Positions 36,562 through 45,770 of a stretch of 64,000 bases of DNA are shown piece by piece; the first letter of the stretch is position 1; the number at the start of each line of letters is the position of its first letter. Source of the stretch: Stenopsyche tienmushanensis (Eukaryota; Arthropoda; Insecta; Trichoptera; Stenopsychidae); contig WACJ01000501.1 of NCBI GenBank assembly GCA_008973525.1, forward strand, positions 1,550,001 to 1,614,000, written 5' to 3'. A program made the translations under genes and the position numbers. Below the pieces are notes generated by a model that saw nothing but the letters and a program-made list of their open reading frames with translations, did no database searches and had not been told where the DNA came from.

Positions 36562-38748
36562 GCCGCCGCCGCTGCTGCAAGGTTTGGCGGAGCTTTCGGA
36601 TCCTTCGTTGGATTTATAGGCAGCGGCTGGTCGCGGTTCAGGTCCGTCGATCGAATGACTCGATCTTCCGGCTCTGTTGATCGCTACGCTTTCAGCCACG
36701 CCGCTTCCGGTGGCGTCTGCGACCGTCGTCGGGTCGCTGTCGCCGTTGCTGGAGCTCTTGGATAAGGATGTGGAGTCGTCGTTTTTGGCACACGCGGAAG
36801 CTTTTCCATCCCCTGTCGTATACGTATAGGTCACGGGTGCACCGCCGTCCTTGCTCTTGCTGGTCGAAATGCTGGTGGAACCTTTGTCATCTGTAGAACT
36901 GCTCCACGAAAAGCTTTCCCCATTCCCATTGCTACTGCTGCTGCTGCTGCTGCTGCTACTGCTGCCACTGCTGATGCTTCTATTGTTATCGTTGCTATTT
37001 TTATTGCCGTTATTGCTGTTGTCATTGTCGCTGTTGTTGTTGCCGCTGTTGTTGGTGTTGTTGTTGTTGCCGCTGTTGTTGTTGCGGCGCTCGTCAGAGT
37101 CGGGAGATTTTCCGTCGCAATCGCGCTTTCCTTTACTTCTGTTGCCTCTCTCGATGGATTGACTGACTTTTCCGCATTTGTTTATGGCGACGCTCTCCGC
37201 CACTCCCTTTCCGGTGGCCGTAGAAGTCGTCTTCGGGTCGTCGTAGCCGTTGCTCTCGCTCTTGGAGGAGGCTGTCGAGTCGTCGGTCTTGGCGCACGCC
37301 GCGGCCTTGCCGTCGCCCGTCGTGTATGTCACGGTGACGGGCGCTTTGCCGTCTTCGCTCTTGCTGCTCGAGAAGCTCGTGGAGCCCGAGCTGTCGGTGG
37401 TGCTGCTCCAGGAGAAGCTCTTGGCGTCGCCCTTCTTGGCCGAGCGTCTCGACATGGCGGCTTCTTCGTCGTCCGAGGAGCTGGCGGCACTCGAGGAGCT
37501 CGAGGCGTCGGACGCGCTCCCGGCGCCGGCGGAGCTGGAGGCGCTCGCGGCTCCCGCGGTGAAGGTGAAAGTTTCGGGTTTCTTGCCGTCTTCACATTTG
37601 CTGCCGGAGACGCTGGTCGAACCGGAGCTGTCGGTAGTGCTGCTCCACGAGGTGGACTTTCCTCCGCTGGAGGACGAAGAGGAAGAAGAAGAAGAAGACG
37701 CCGCCGAGCTGGAGGCGCTGCGGCCGGATCCGCTATCCGAGGAGCTGCCGGAAGATGCGCCTGCCGAGGCTCCCGAGGAGGAGCCGCCTCCGCCGCTCGA
37801 AGACGAGCTGCCTGCCGACGCTCCCGAGGAGGAACCGCCTCCGCCGCTCGAAGACGAGCTGCCTGCCGAAGCTCCCGAGGAGGAACCGCCTCCGCCGCTC
37901 GAAGAAGAGCTGCCGGCCGAAGCTCCAGAGGAGGATCCACCTCCGCCGCTCGAAGATGCGCTGCCTGCCGAAGCTCCCGAGGAGGATCCGCCTCCGCCGC
38001 TCGAAGAAGCGCTGCCTGCCGAAGCTCCCGAGGAGGATCCGCTTCCGCCGCTCGAAGACGCGCTGCCTGCCGAAGCTCCCGAGGAGGATCCGCCTCCGCC
38101 GCTCGAAGACGAGCTGCCTGCCGAAGCTCCCGAGGAGGAACCGCCTCCGCCGCTCGAAGACGAGCTGCCTGCCGAGGCTCCCGAGGAGGATCCGCCTCCG
38201 CCGCTCGAAGACGAGCTGCCTGCCGAAGCTCCCGAGGAGGAGCCGCCTCCGGAGGAAGCGGAACTGGCGGCACCCGCAGCGGAAGAGGCGGAGCCGTTCA
38301 GGGCGGAAGAGCTATAGGTTCCGCCGCTCGCTCCTCCGCCGGAGGAAGTCGAGCCGGAGCAGCCGTTGAGAGCGGACGAACTGTAGGTGGCGCCTCCGCT
38401 CGACGAGGCACCCGCGCTGGATCCTCCGTTGAGAGCGGACGAGCTGTAGGTGCCGCCTCCGCCCGTCGAGACGCTGGTGTGCACTCCTCCGGGACCCGCG
38501 GACGTCGACGCAGACACGGAGCCGGCGTGCGCGGACGCGAATGCGCCTCCGCCTCCGGCGCCGGTGGAGGTATAGACGCCCCCGCCAGCGGACGTCGCGG
38601 TCCCGCCGGGTCCGGACGTCGAGAAGACTCCGTTCCCGCAATCAGTGTGACAGCCGAACTCGTCGCACCACGACCTGCACGGACCTGGCCCGGACGGTCC
38701 CGGCGATCCCGACGTGCAGCCGCATGGCACTGGAACGGCGCTCGATCC
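36004..38748 (-). CDS. Silk-like Ser/Gly-rich secreted structural protein (gene A), main exon
   Basis: Single exon of 914 residues. It starts at the 3' splice site CTCCTTTTAG|GGATCG in phase 0 (an in-frame TAG blocks extension) and ends at NLWW-stop (36004-36006). A first exon with a signal peptide is expected upstream but was not found. Order: six-Cys head (Cys 9, 11, 24, 28, 33, 37); Ser/Gly/Ala region with GGxYSSSALNG motifs; ten tandem 17-residue repeats SSSGGGGSSSGASAGSS (51-nt period, about 37,740-38,260); then modules of about 90 residues or longer opening SFSWSSTTDSSGSTS and holding GxAPVTYTYTTGDGKA and GVAESVAIN; Asn- and Ser-runs; RAKR (about residue 803), a possible furin site; a Phe/Gly/Asn-rich tail. 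Composition resembles sericins and silk glues; the family is not one I can name. GC-rich against AT-rich surroundings. Confidence 0.8.
36522..36580 (-). repeat. AGC/GGC trinucleotide run coding poly-Ser/Gly in gene A
   Basis: About a dozen consecutive GCT units on the plus strand (AGC on the coding strand) followed by GCC units give a Ser run and then Gly. A second, shorter run sits at about 36,930-36,970. Such runs are length-unstable and are likely polymorphic. Confidence 0.8.
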
Positions 38749-39720
38749 CTAAAAGGAGCAGAGGCATTTACAGGACGTCATGCGAGCCATGTCGAAATAT
38801 GTACGAGACGACGGAGACCTGAAAGAGCTTCATCCCGACTCGGACAGATTTGTTTAGTGACGTCGCGCCGGCCAGGATGCCGTCTCGAATTGACCGTCGG
38901 GTCGCGTTGCATCACGACGGCCGGCCAACCGCGGAGCGATAATATGTGGCCTGGGTCAACACTTCAGAAAGCGTATAATTTGTTGCTATTTGCACAGGTT
39001 GTTCGGCAAATCGATGACATTCGTAATTGACCATAAATTTTATTTAAACCAATAGCCGAAGGCATCTGTTCAAACAGTCGAACGACTAACCGTGTACACA
39101 CGTGATTGTTAAACTGTATGTTTTCACAGTTTTAGCCTTCTGAAAACAACGCGCGGCGTCCCACGACACCGCAACTGCGTTGGGAATTTTTCGCAAAATG
39201 ACAAAATGACCGAAAATTCGAAATGTCGATATTCAATGTCGTCTCTGCGGGATGTGGTCGCTGATCGCAGCGTTCTGCAGTTTTGAAGCCGTGACCGCTG
39301 AATCGTGAAACTATGAAATTTTATCAAACAAAAAACTATACTATTCGCGTTGTTCAATCTACTGTTCGACGCTTCGACGATCAGATATCTATTCTTTTAA
39401 TTTTTAAATAGACGCATTTTAAATACGATCGATAATCGATTAACCGCATTTTTCAAAACTCGACGCGATTCACACCAAAGAAAATGTTGAGGGTTTCAAT
39501 ACCATGGATCTAAACCATAATTGGCGACTACGTTACCGACTGTGTTGACACATGTTTATCATAGCGTATATATGTTATTAAAATGTGGTTGCCAATCAGA
39601 TCTCCTGTAGATTTGAACTCATGACGATTGAGTTACTAGTCCCGGGGATACTGATACTAAAAAATGAGTGACACAAATGGGATTATTAAATCTATTGAAA
39701 ACGTTTATCAATTTGAATTT
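38749..39720. other. Upstream region of gene A (intron and promoter expected here)
   Basis: Immediately upstream on the minus strand is a pyrimidine-rich acceptor. A GC-rich patch (38,820-38,940) is followed by AT-rich DNA. No convincing signal-peptide exon: short ATG frames on the minus strand near 38,836 and 39,510 do not give a hydrophobic leader that splices in frame. Confidence 0.4.
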
Positions 39721-39724
39721 ATAG

Positions 39725-40347
39725 GATGAAACTGTCGTACATTTGAAATATCTAAAAATGACGGTATTGCATCTGTTATATGCAGAAGCCGCGATGGAAG
39801 TTTTGGATCTAAACCGATCCTTGGTTGATTTTATTAAAAAAAAGGATTTATAGATTAGGGGTGCAAGAAATGATGATGAAGTTCGATGGTGCGATAGCCG
39901 AATCTATCATGAAGGATTTTGCGGGCGGTGCTGTTGAAGTTAAATGTTGAATATTTTGATTTCTAGACGCATCCAGATATTTTAGAAGGGTTCGAAGAGT
40001 TCGCTTCTGCGTTAGTGAAGATTATCGATTGGATGGAAAATAAAAACGAAGGCTTTATTCAGAAAAGTTTCGACGAAAGCTCGTCCCGCATTCACATCAC
40101 CTCTCATACATTGCGTTCACTTACTGTTAAAAATACAAGACACAGCAATATTCCGGCGCTCCGCAAAGCGACAACTCCCATGACTTCTACTGAGGTGTGT
40201 ACGTCAAACCTTCGAGTCTCTGACCTTCCGTCGTTACTGAATTCCTCAGCGGAGACTCAGCTGACCGCTTCCGCTTCTTCTTTTCGACTGAAAAATCTGA
40301 TGTGTCTCTTTGGCACAGGTGACCTGATCGGCCTGCTGTACGAGTGA
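39725..40347 (+). pseudogene. Unidentified coding-like exons, probably a gene fragment
   Basis: Two segments look coding. After an acceptor-like TTTATAG (39,723), the frame reads DETVVHLKYLKMTVLHLLYA then EAAMEVLDLNRSLVDFIKK before a stop; the next frame reads LGVQEMMMKFDGAIAESIMK. After a second acceptor TTTCTAG (39,966), a frame runs THPDILEGFEEFASALVKII and continues for about 125 residues to TGA at 40,345-40,347. Amphipathic and not repetitive. I do not recognise the family. The shift near 39,838 suggests a decayed or partial gene. Confidence 0.4.
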
Positions 40348-40349
40348 CA

Positions 40350-40800
40350 CTGGCGAGAGCAAACATTCGGGGTCTGTTATATATTTATATAGTAAATTGG
40401 GAAAACATTCTGAAGAACAATGTCATGAGCAAAACATATTTTATTAGAAGCGATGTATCATGGGATGTATCATTGATTGATTACTTGACAAGAAGTTTAC
40501 ACTGCATTGTTTGCACACTTGTTGATTCATTGTTTTATCAATTAATTTAGCTACTGACTGAGCGAGGGTTGAAATCTTTATTTATTCCATTCGCGTGAAT
40601 ATTATTTGAATTCATTGCAACCTTCCTCGTCGCAAATCAAATATCACCGAAGAAGTCGATATTGGGGAAGGATGATCGGAAGCAATGGTGCAGAAGCAAT
40701 GTAAGAATAAAAAAATTATCCTCGTTTTCTTGAGGATTTCCAAATTTTATTATAATCTATGCGATAGAAGTGAAACTTCTTAGCTCCTAAGAAAAGTTAA
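40350..40800. other. Spacer
   Basis: AT-rich, no gene recognised; lies between the coding-like exons and the Tigger relic. Confidence 0.4.
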
Positions 40801-40804
40801 TTCT

Positions 40805-41840
40805 ATGCATTGCTTTTTTCCATTGTTATCCACCTGCAACCCCATGATATTGACCAAAGACACTATTTCGTTGATTATATGCTCAAGAAATGGCGCATAA
40901 AGGCCAATGAAAGTAAATCTACGCATGTCACTTTCACTAATAGACGAGAAACGTGTCCACCTGTCTTACTGAATGATTGCGCACTGCCACAGGCAGATGC
41001 AGTTAAATATCTCGGTATGCATCTAGACAGACGTCTAACATGGAAGACGCACATAAAAAAGAAGAAAAAGCAACTGGAAATCAAAATGAGAATGCTGTAT
41101 TGGCTAATAGGCCGAAAATCGGAATTGTCCCTAATAAATAAAACACTAATATACAAAAGTATACTAAAACCAATCTGGACATATGGGATACAGCTCTGGG
41201 GAACCGCTTCGAACTCCAATATAGACATTCTCCAACGCTTTCAATCTAAAGTGCTACGTACTATAGGCAACATTCTATGGTACGTTACAAACGAAACAAT
41301 ACACAGCATATTGAGCATACCAACAGTGAGGCAGGAGATCGAAAGCCATAGCCAGAAGTACAAAAGAAGGTTAAACATACACCCCAACCGCCTTGTTGAA
41401 GAGCTGATTAGCCAAAACTCCAGAACGCGCAGGCTGAAAAGATATTTGGTTCATGACCTGGACAAAAGATTCAAATGAATGAACATTAGGTCCTCATTAA
41501 TGAATGGGGACCTACACGAGACAGAAACGTCATAGGAAGAACTGAATGTCCCCCAAAGGATAGATTGTTTAAAAAAATAAAAAAAAAATATGCTCAACAG
41601 GTACTTCCCTTCAAAGTTACATTAAAGAACGCTCTCCACCCAAAGTTTCTTCCAAGCAGAAATAAGGCTTCTCTTGGTGATATCCTCCCATGCCTTATCG
41701 GCCATCTTGATCACGTGGAAGTGACCTTTACAAAATTCTCTAAAAGTGAGATCCTTGTCTTCAGTCAATTCAAAGAAGCATTCAAAACGTGCTTTAGTGT
41801 AGAGTTTCTTAAAATTATAAATGACCAATAAATCTTGTTA
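40805..41840 (-). pseudogene. Tigger/pogo-like transposase relic, copy 2, interrupted by jockey
   Basis: Flanks of the jockey insertion. The minus strand at 41,625-41,828 reads REFCKGHFHVIKMADKAWED and then TKRSLISAWKKLWVESVL. This is the conserved C-terminal helix region of Tigger/jerky DDE transposases (xxxxSWKxxxxxTLxxxWKKLWP). 40,810-40,888 is the adjacent part; joined, the two flanks match the uninterrupted copy at 17.9 kb. Inactive. Confidence 0.6.
40889..41587 (+). mobile_element. 5'-truncated jockey-like non-LTR insertion with poly(A) and target duplication
   Basis: The plus-strand frame from 40,889 to 41,478 encodes the C-terminal reverse-transcriptase region of jockey: KWRIKANESKSTHVTFTNRR, VKYLGMHLDRRLTWKTHIKK, PIWTYGIQLWGTASNSNIDI and LQRFQSKVLRTIGN. 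A short 3' UTR and an A-rich tail (about 41,566-41,587) follow. TATGCTCAA directly precedes the element (about 40,879) and directly follows the tail (about 41,589), a target-site duplication. The open frame and clean ends imply a fairly young copy. Confidence 0.85.
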
Positions 41841-42068
41841 AATGAGGCAGAAATCACAACGAGAGTAAGATTGTAAAAATGTTTAGACTATTGTCATATG
41901 GAAGACATTATAGGAAGGGGTTCGTAAAGTTAACATTTGCAAATCATTATAGAAATACGTAACAATGAGAAGCTGGATTCGCTTTTAGGAGACTCGGACT
42001 TGGACATATTTTGTGGAGAGTTAAATAAATACTGTCGATAACACAAAATATTCGGTAATTTCTTTAAG

Positions 42069-42562
42069 TTTTTTTTTTTTTTTTTAAATCCTTATGACGT
42101 CCATCAAAGCATGAATATTTGATGTGTCATATCCGATAACGGATATAGGGTGATCTCCATAGGAGATCTTACTTGGGAGATGATTTAATGTGGTGGTTTC
42201 CCGTTGCCTTCCACACGTGGTAAAGTAAGGATAGGATTATTTGGAAAGGTAGGAGAGGAGAGAATCTATGAGTGAGTAGCGAAATTATCATTAAATATAT
42301 AAATGATAATTTAATTATTGTTGCAAATTCAATTACTCACTCATGGGCGTCCCTGCACGACTTTATTAATCGCCTCAGAATTTACTTTTTCTAATCCAGG
42401 AAATCAGGGTAAACCTGGATCGAGACGATCGATCAGAAATATTAATATTTCCGATCTCCCAAATTTGTTGGTACGGTGAAAATTTTTTCCACAATCTGGA
42501 TTTGAACCCGAACCTTTGCAACAAGAGTCCAGGATCTAAGCCACTATACCAACACTTGGTCC
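42069..42562 (-). mobile_element. tRNA-derived SINE, minus orientation
   Basis: The poly(A) tail appears as a T-run at 42,069-42,085. At the other end (about 42,480-42,560) the reverse complement reads TGGTATAGTGG (A-box-like) and GGGTTCAAATCC (B box), the RNA polymerase III promoter of a tRNA head. Internal blocks such as GGTGGTTTCCCGTTGCCTTC match the plus-strand copy at 43,582. Confidence 0.8.
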
Positions 42563-42639
42563 AACACTTGGTTCTTTAAGTAAACATAAACAATACACTT
42601 GAAATCATATAATACACACATCACTATTAGTCGATGAAT

Positions 42640-43240
42640 TTGGGTTAATGATGTATACCCTTGGGGTAATGATGTAGACTAGAGGTAGGCGAAAGTAGTC
42701 TCGTCGGTTTGCTCGTTAAACGCTGCTGGGGTAGCCCAGCTAATATGAGTTGGTTATGTAGCTTACCCTGTGCTGCATACTAACAGCAAGATGACTCTGT
42801 TTATGACACCACTATCTTAAACAGTTTGGTGCATACAGAGAAGAACTACTCTTAACTGCTGGAACGGCATTATCGTTGGTTGCTCCACATTGATAGCATT
42901 CCGGGCTTGTCTCCTTGCCTATTTTGTGGAGGTACGCTCCAAAGCAATAGGTATGTCCACCGACCTTTTGTGGAACTATCCCATCGAGCCTGTCACACCG
43001 CCATGGTGGTTTCTCTGACAGCCTTCCTTGTTGCTCCTTTTTGGGCAGACTGTCTCTCTATGGGTGCACGTAGTCCGAATGCGGTCATCTTGCAGAAACC
43101 TCGCCTCCTTTGGAGGGCACGGAGTGAAAGAGGTGGGCACTTGGAAGCTCTGCGCGTAGTGTTTCTTTGAGGATCAAAGAGTGGTGGTCTTCAAGAGTCC
43201 GATATATCTCTAAATCGCTGTCTGTTTGATCTCAACTGGT
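42640..43240. repeat. Dispersed repeat family D, copy 2
   Basis: Matches 22,035-22,720 and 48,760-49,470 in blocks (TGCTCGTTAAACGCTGCTGG, AGCCCAGCTAATATGAGTTG, GGCACGGAGTGAAAGAGG). It lies between two oppositely oriented SINE copies. Confidence 0.6.
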
Positions 43241-43458
43241 GCATAAATACAATACGGTGTATATGTTTCCATTAACGAATGTTACTTTAGCGTAGACCAC
43301 CGCTATTGTACCACCCTTTATTTATCGATAACATGGAATATAAAAGTTTTTTTTAAAATTATTTCTTTACACTTGTACAATATATAATTATTAGGGTTAA
43401 TGTCAGTAGCCATAAATACATTTTTTTTGTATGGTGTAACGTAAGACGCTTTAAGGTC

Positions 43459-44556
43459 TTAACCCTTTGCGGTCATAAAAAAAATTTCCAGTATAAATAT
43501 TTTAGACATTTTTAAGATAAAACGTTTGTTTTCCAATTTTTAAGTTCTTATTTATTTAAATACTATTATAATATTTTTTTTGACCAAGTGTTGGTATAGT
43601 GGATAAGATCCTGGACTCTTATTACAAAGGTTCGGGTTCAAATCCAGATTGTGGAAAAAATTTTCACCGTTCCAACACATTTGGGAGATCGGAAATATTA
43701 ATATTTCTGATCGATCGTCTCGATCCAGGTTTACCCTGATTTCCTGGATTAGAAAAAGTAAATGCTGAGGCGATTAATGAAGTCGTGCAGGGACGCCCAT
43801 TAGTGAGTGATTGAATTTGCAACAATAATTAAATTATCATTTATATATAATGATAATTTCGCTACTCACTCATAGATTCTCTCCTCTCCTACCTTTCCAA
43901 ATAATCCTATCCTTACTTTACCACGTGTGGAAGGCAACGGGAAACCACCACATTAAAATCCTTTCCCTAGTAAAATCTCCTATGGAGATCGCCTACGTCC
44001 GATGGTTCGGATATGGCACATTAAGAAGAAGATAATATTTTTTAACTAAAGTTATATTGAGGCATTATATTTTATAGTTTATAATTAGATAATGTATGGT
44101 ATTTCTCAAAACATCGGTATGCCCTGAAGGTTCTTGTTGCTCGAACAGGAACACTAATTTCTTTATCTGAATCTAAATCTATGATAAGGGCGGGATTTGA
44201 TGATCCGGGATCAGTGCTATAGTTCTTTTCCTTATTTTATTGGTTATTTGCACCACACTGTAATAATTCTTTTCACTTTCCTCACCTATTCTTGCAATTC
44301 AATATCCAGTTCACGCATTTAATCACTGGTAGGCATATCACTGGTACCAGGTAGGCGAAAAACCATCAAGGATCATAAAAACCAATATTACTTTCCAAAT
44401 ACTGTCCTAAACACGATACGCTAAATAAAATCACATGATTTTAAATCTGAGTTGGAAAAAAATGTAGAAACAAAATGTCGAGCCAGACTCGACATAGGAC
44501 TCACCGGAATAAAATCTATGTCGAGTCAGACTCGACACAGGACAGCAAAGAGTTAA
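43459..44556 (-). mobile_element. piggyBac-like relic carrying a nested SINE
   Basis: Begins TTAACCCTTTGCGGTC and ends with the inverted match GACAGCAAAGAGTTAA; TTAA is the piggyBac target. Near the right end two copies of the 19-bp palindrome TGTCGAGYCAGACTCGACA (44,476-44,494 and 44,519-44,537) may be transposase-binding sites. Minus-strand fragments at 44.1-44.35 kb (DDPGSSNPALIIDLDSD, ARTFRAYRCFE-like) fit the acidic N-terminus of a piggyBac transposase. No catalytic domain remains. The SINE at 43,582-44,036 splits it. Confidence 0.6.
43582..44036 (+). mobile_element. tRNA-derived SINE, plus orientation
   Basis: Head GACCAAGTGTTGGTATAGTG with A-box-like TGGTATAGTGG and B box GGGTTCAAATCC, then a body of about 380 bp and an A-rich tail AAGAAGAAGATAAT. 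Nearly full-length identity in inverse orientation to 42,069-42,562. Inserted in the piggyBac-like relic. Confidence 0.82.
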
Positions 44557-44559
44557 GGG

Positions 44560-45045
44560 GTTATATGGGTTTTGAGATTAAAAAAAACATTGCATACTTC
44601 TTCTAGATAGGAATTTTACAAGGCAATATATGGTGTAGATTTGACTAAAAAGCGTACTTTTTTGTATACAACTGTGCCAAAAATTCTAATTTAATTTTTT
44701 TAAAGTCCTCCTTTCAATCGCGGGCTATACTCACCTACTAACGGAAAATGTTTAGATTTTTGATTTAATAAGAAGCTATCTTGAGTTATCCTGTCCACCG
44801 CCAGGATATTTTTTTATTAGGAGTCTTCGTATACCAAATTTTAACTGGCTTCAAAAAAATTTAATGATTTTTTTTTGTTGCTCTTTTATGGTTCAAAGTT
44901 TGGATAAAATATTTCGGTACTATCTATCATATCTAACCTAATCAGATTTGAATTTAAATTTAATAAAAGAAACAAAGTCGTTTTCAATTTACCAATATGT
45001 TTGCCCCCCGTTAACAGAATTGTATCAATATTTCTTTATTATCTA
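44560..45045. other. AT-rich spacer
   Basis: No gene or repeat end recognised between the piggyBac-like relic and the R1-like tail. Confidence 0.4.
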
Positions 45046-45298
45046 GCTGGCCGGAGAAGTGTGCCTGAGATGTCGCGGGGTCGCTCCAAATTACTGGACG
45101 TCTCAGTTCCTCACAAGACATGGGCAGTTTAGGGCATTGCTTCATACCATTGGATTTCCCCCGATCTCGGAGTGCCTATACGGGGATCCATTCATGGACG
45201 CAGATCATGTCCTGTGGACATGTCTTTTGAAGTGTCGGCTATCTGAAAGGCGGACCGGTTGGACACACAAACTGAAATATGAAATCACCTTTTTGTAA
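45045..45298 (+). pseudogene. R1-like retrotransposon C-terminal relic
   Basis: Plus-strand frame with WTSQFLTRHGQFRALLHTIG, then CLYGDPFMDADHVLWTC. This is the LTGHGxFxxYLxxx...C...DxxxHxxxxC tail following the reverse transcriptase and RNase H of R1-type elements. It then continues LSERRTGWTHK, matching the short repeats at 15.4 and 17.1 kb. Confidence 0.7.
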
Positions 45299-45299
45299 A

Positions 45300-45640
45300 G
45301 TTTTTGTCTTTGAACGATCTTAAGATCATTAAGATTTTGATACCCTTTGTTTTAGCTTTTTTTTAAATGTTATGTATTCAAACAAGAAAATTATTACAGC
45401 CTTAACTCAATTTTTAATCGTCGATTTTTGTGTAGTCCCTGATATAGTGTGTTAAAATTGAAAACTGTCACAAATTGATTATTATTGTGTACAGAGCTGT
45501 TACGAAATATTTGAAAGGAAGAAAAAATTAGATAATCATAATGTAATTAGTGTTATTTAACATGATGGTTCAAATTTACTATAAATTACAAACGATTTTT
45601 GATCTTTCTTTAGCGACCGATTCTCAAAGTATAAAAATAT
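45300..45640. other. AT-rich spacer
   Basis: Nothing recognised. Confidence 0.4.
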
Positions 45641-45649
45641 TTAAAAAAC

Positions 45650-45770
45650 AGGGCTTCGAACCGTTATTTTTTTCATTTCGATTAAAATTTATGTCGGTTC
45701 GGTTACGGTTTTTGTTTTGGGAAAAATAACGGTTTATGGTTTTCGGTTTGGTTTCGGTTCGACGCCCTAT
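45650..45770. mobile_element. MITE with AGGGCTTCGAACCG / CGGTTCGACGCCCT ends
   Basis: About 120 bp. The left end GGGCTTCGAACCGTTATTTT and the right end TTTCGGTTCGACGCCCTATT are inverted repeats, with a CGGTTCGGTTACGGTTTT core. Related copies at 20,325-20,470 and 63,620-63,735. Confidence 0.6.

Noticed and set aside
38760..38840. Minus-strand ATG frames just upstream of gene A (beginning MARMTSCKCLCSF and MKLFQ) as first exon
   Set aside because: The first runs into the TAG of the splice acceptor; the second has no hydrophobic signal peptide and only a weak donor giving a ~60-nt intron.
37159..39030. Long plus-strand open frames opposite gene A (Arg/Ala/Gly-rich or Leu/Glu/Pro-rich)
   Set aside because: They arise because the Ser/Gly repeat has no stop in several frames. 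No leader, splice site or conserved composition; the minus-strand frame has module structure and a matching acceptor.
42480..43660. Possible tRNA genes (A and B boxes)
   Set aside because: The cloverleaf is not intact and the tRNA-like heads are joined to 400-bp bodies with A-rich tails, so these are SINEs.
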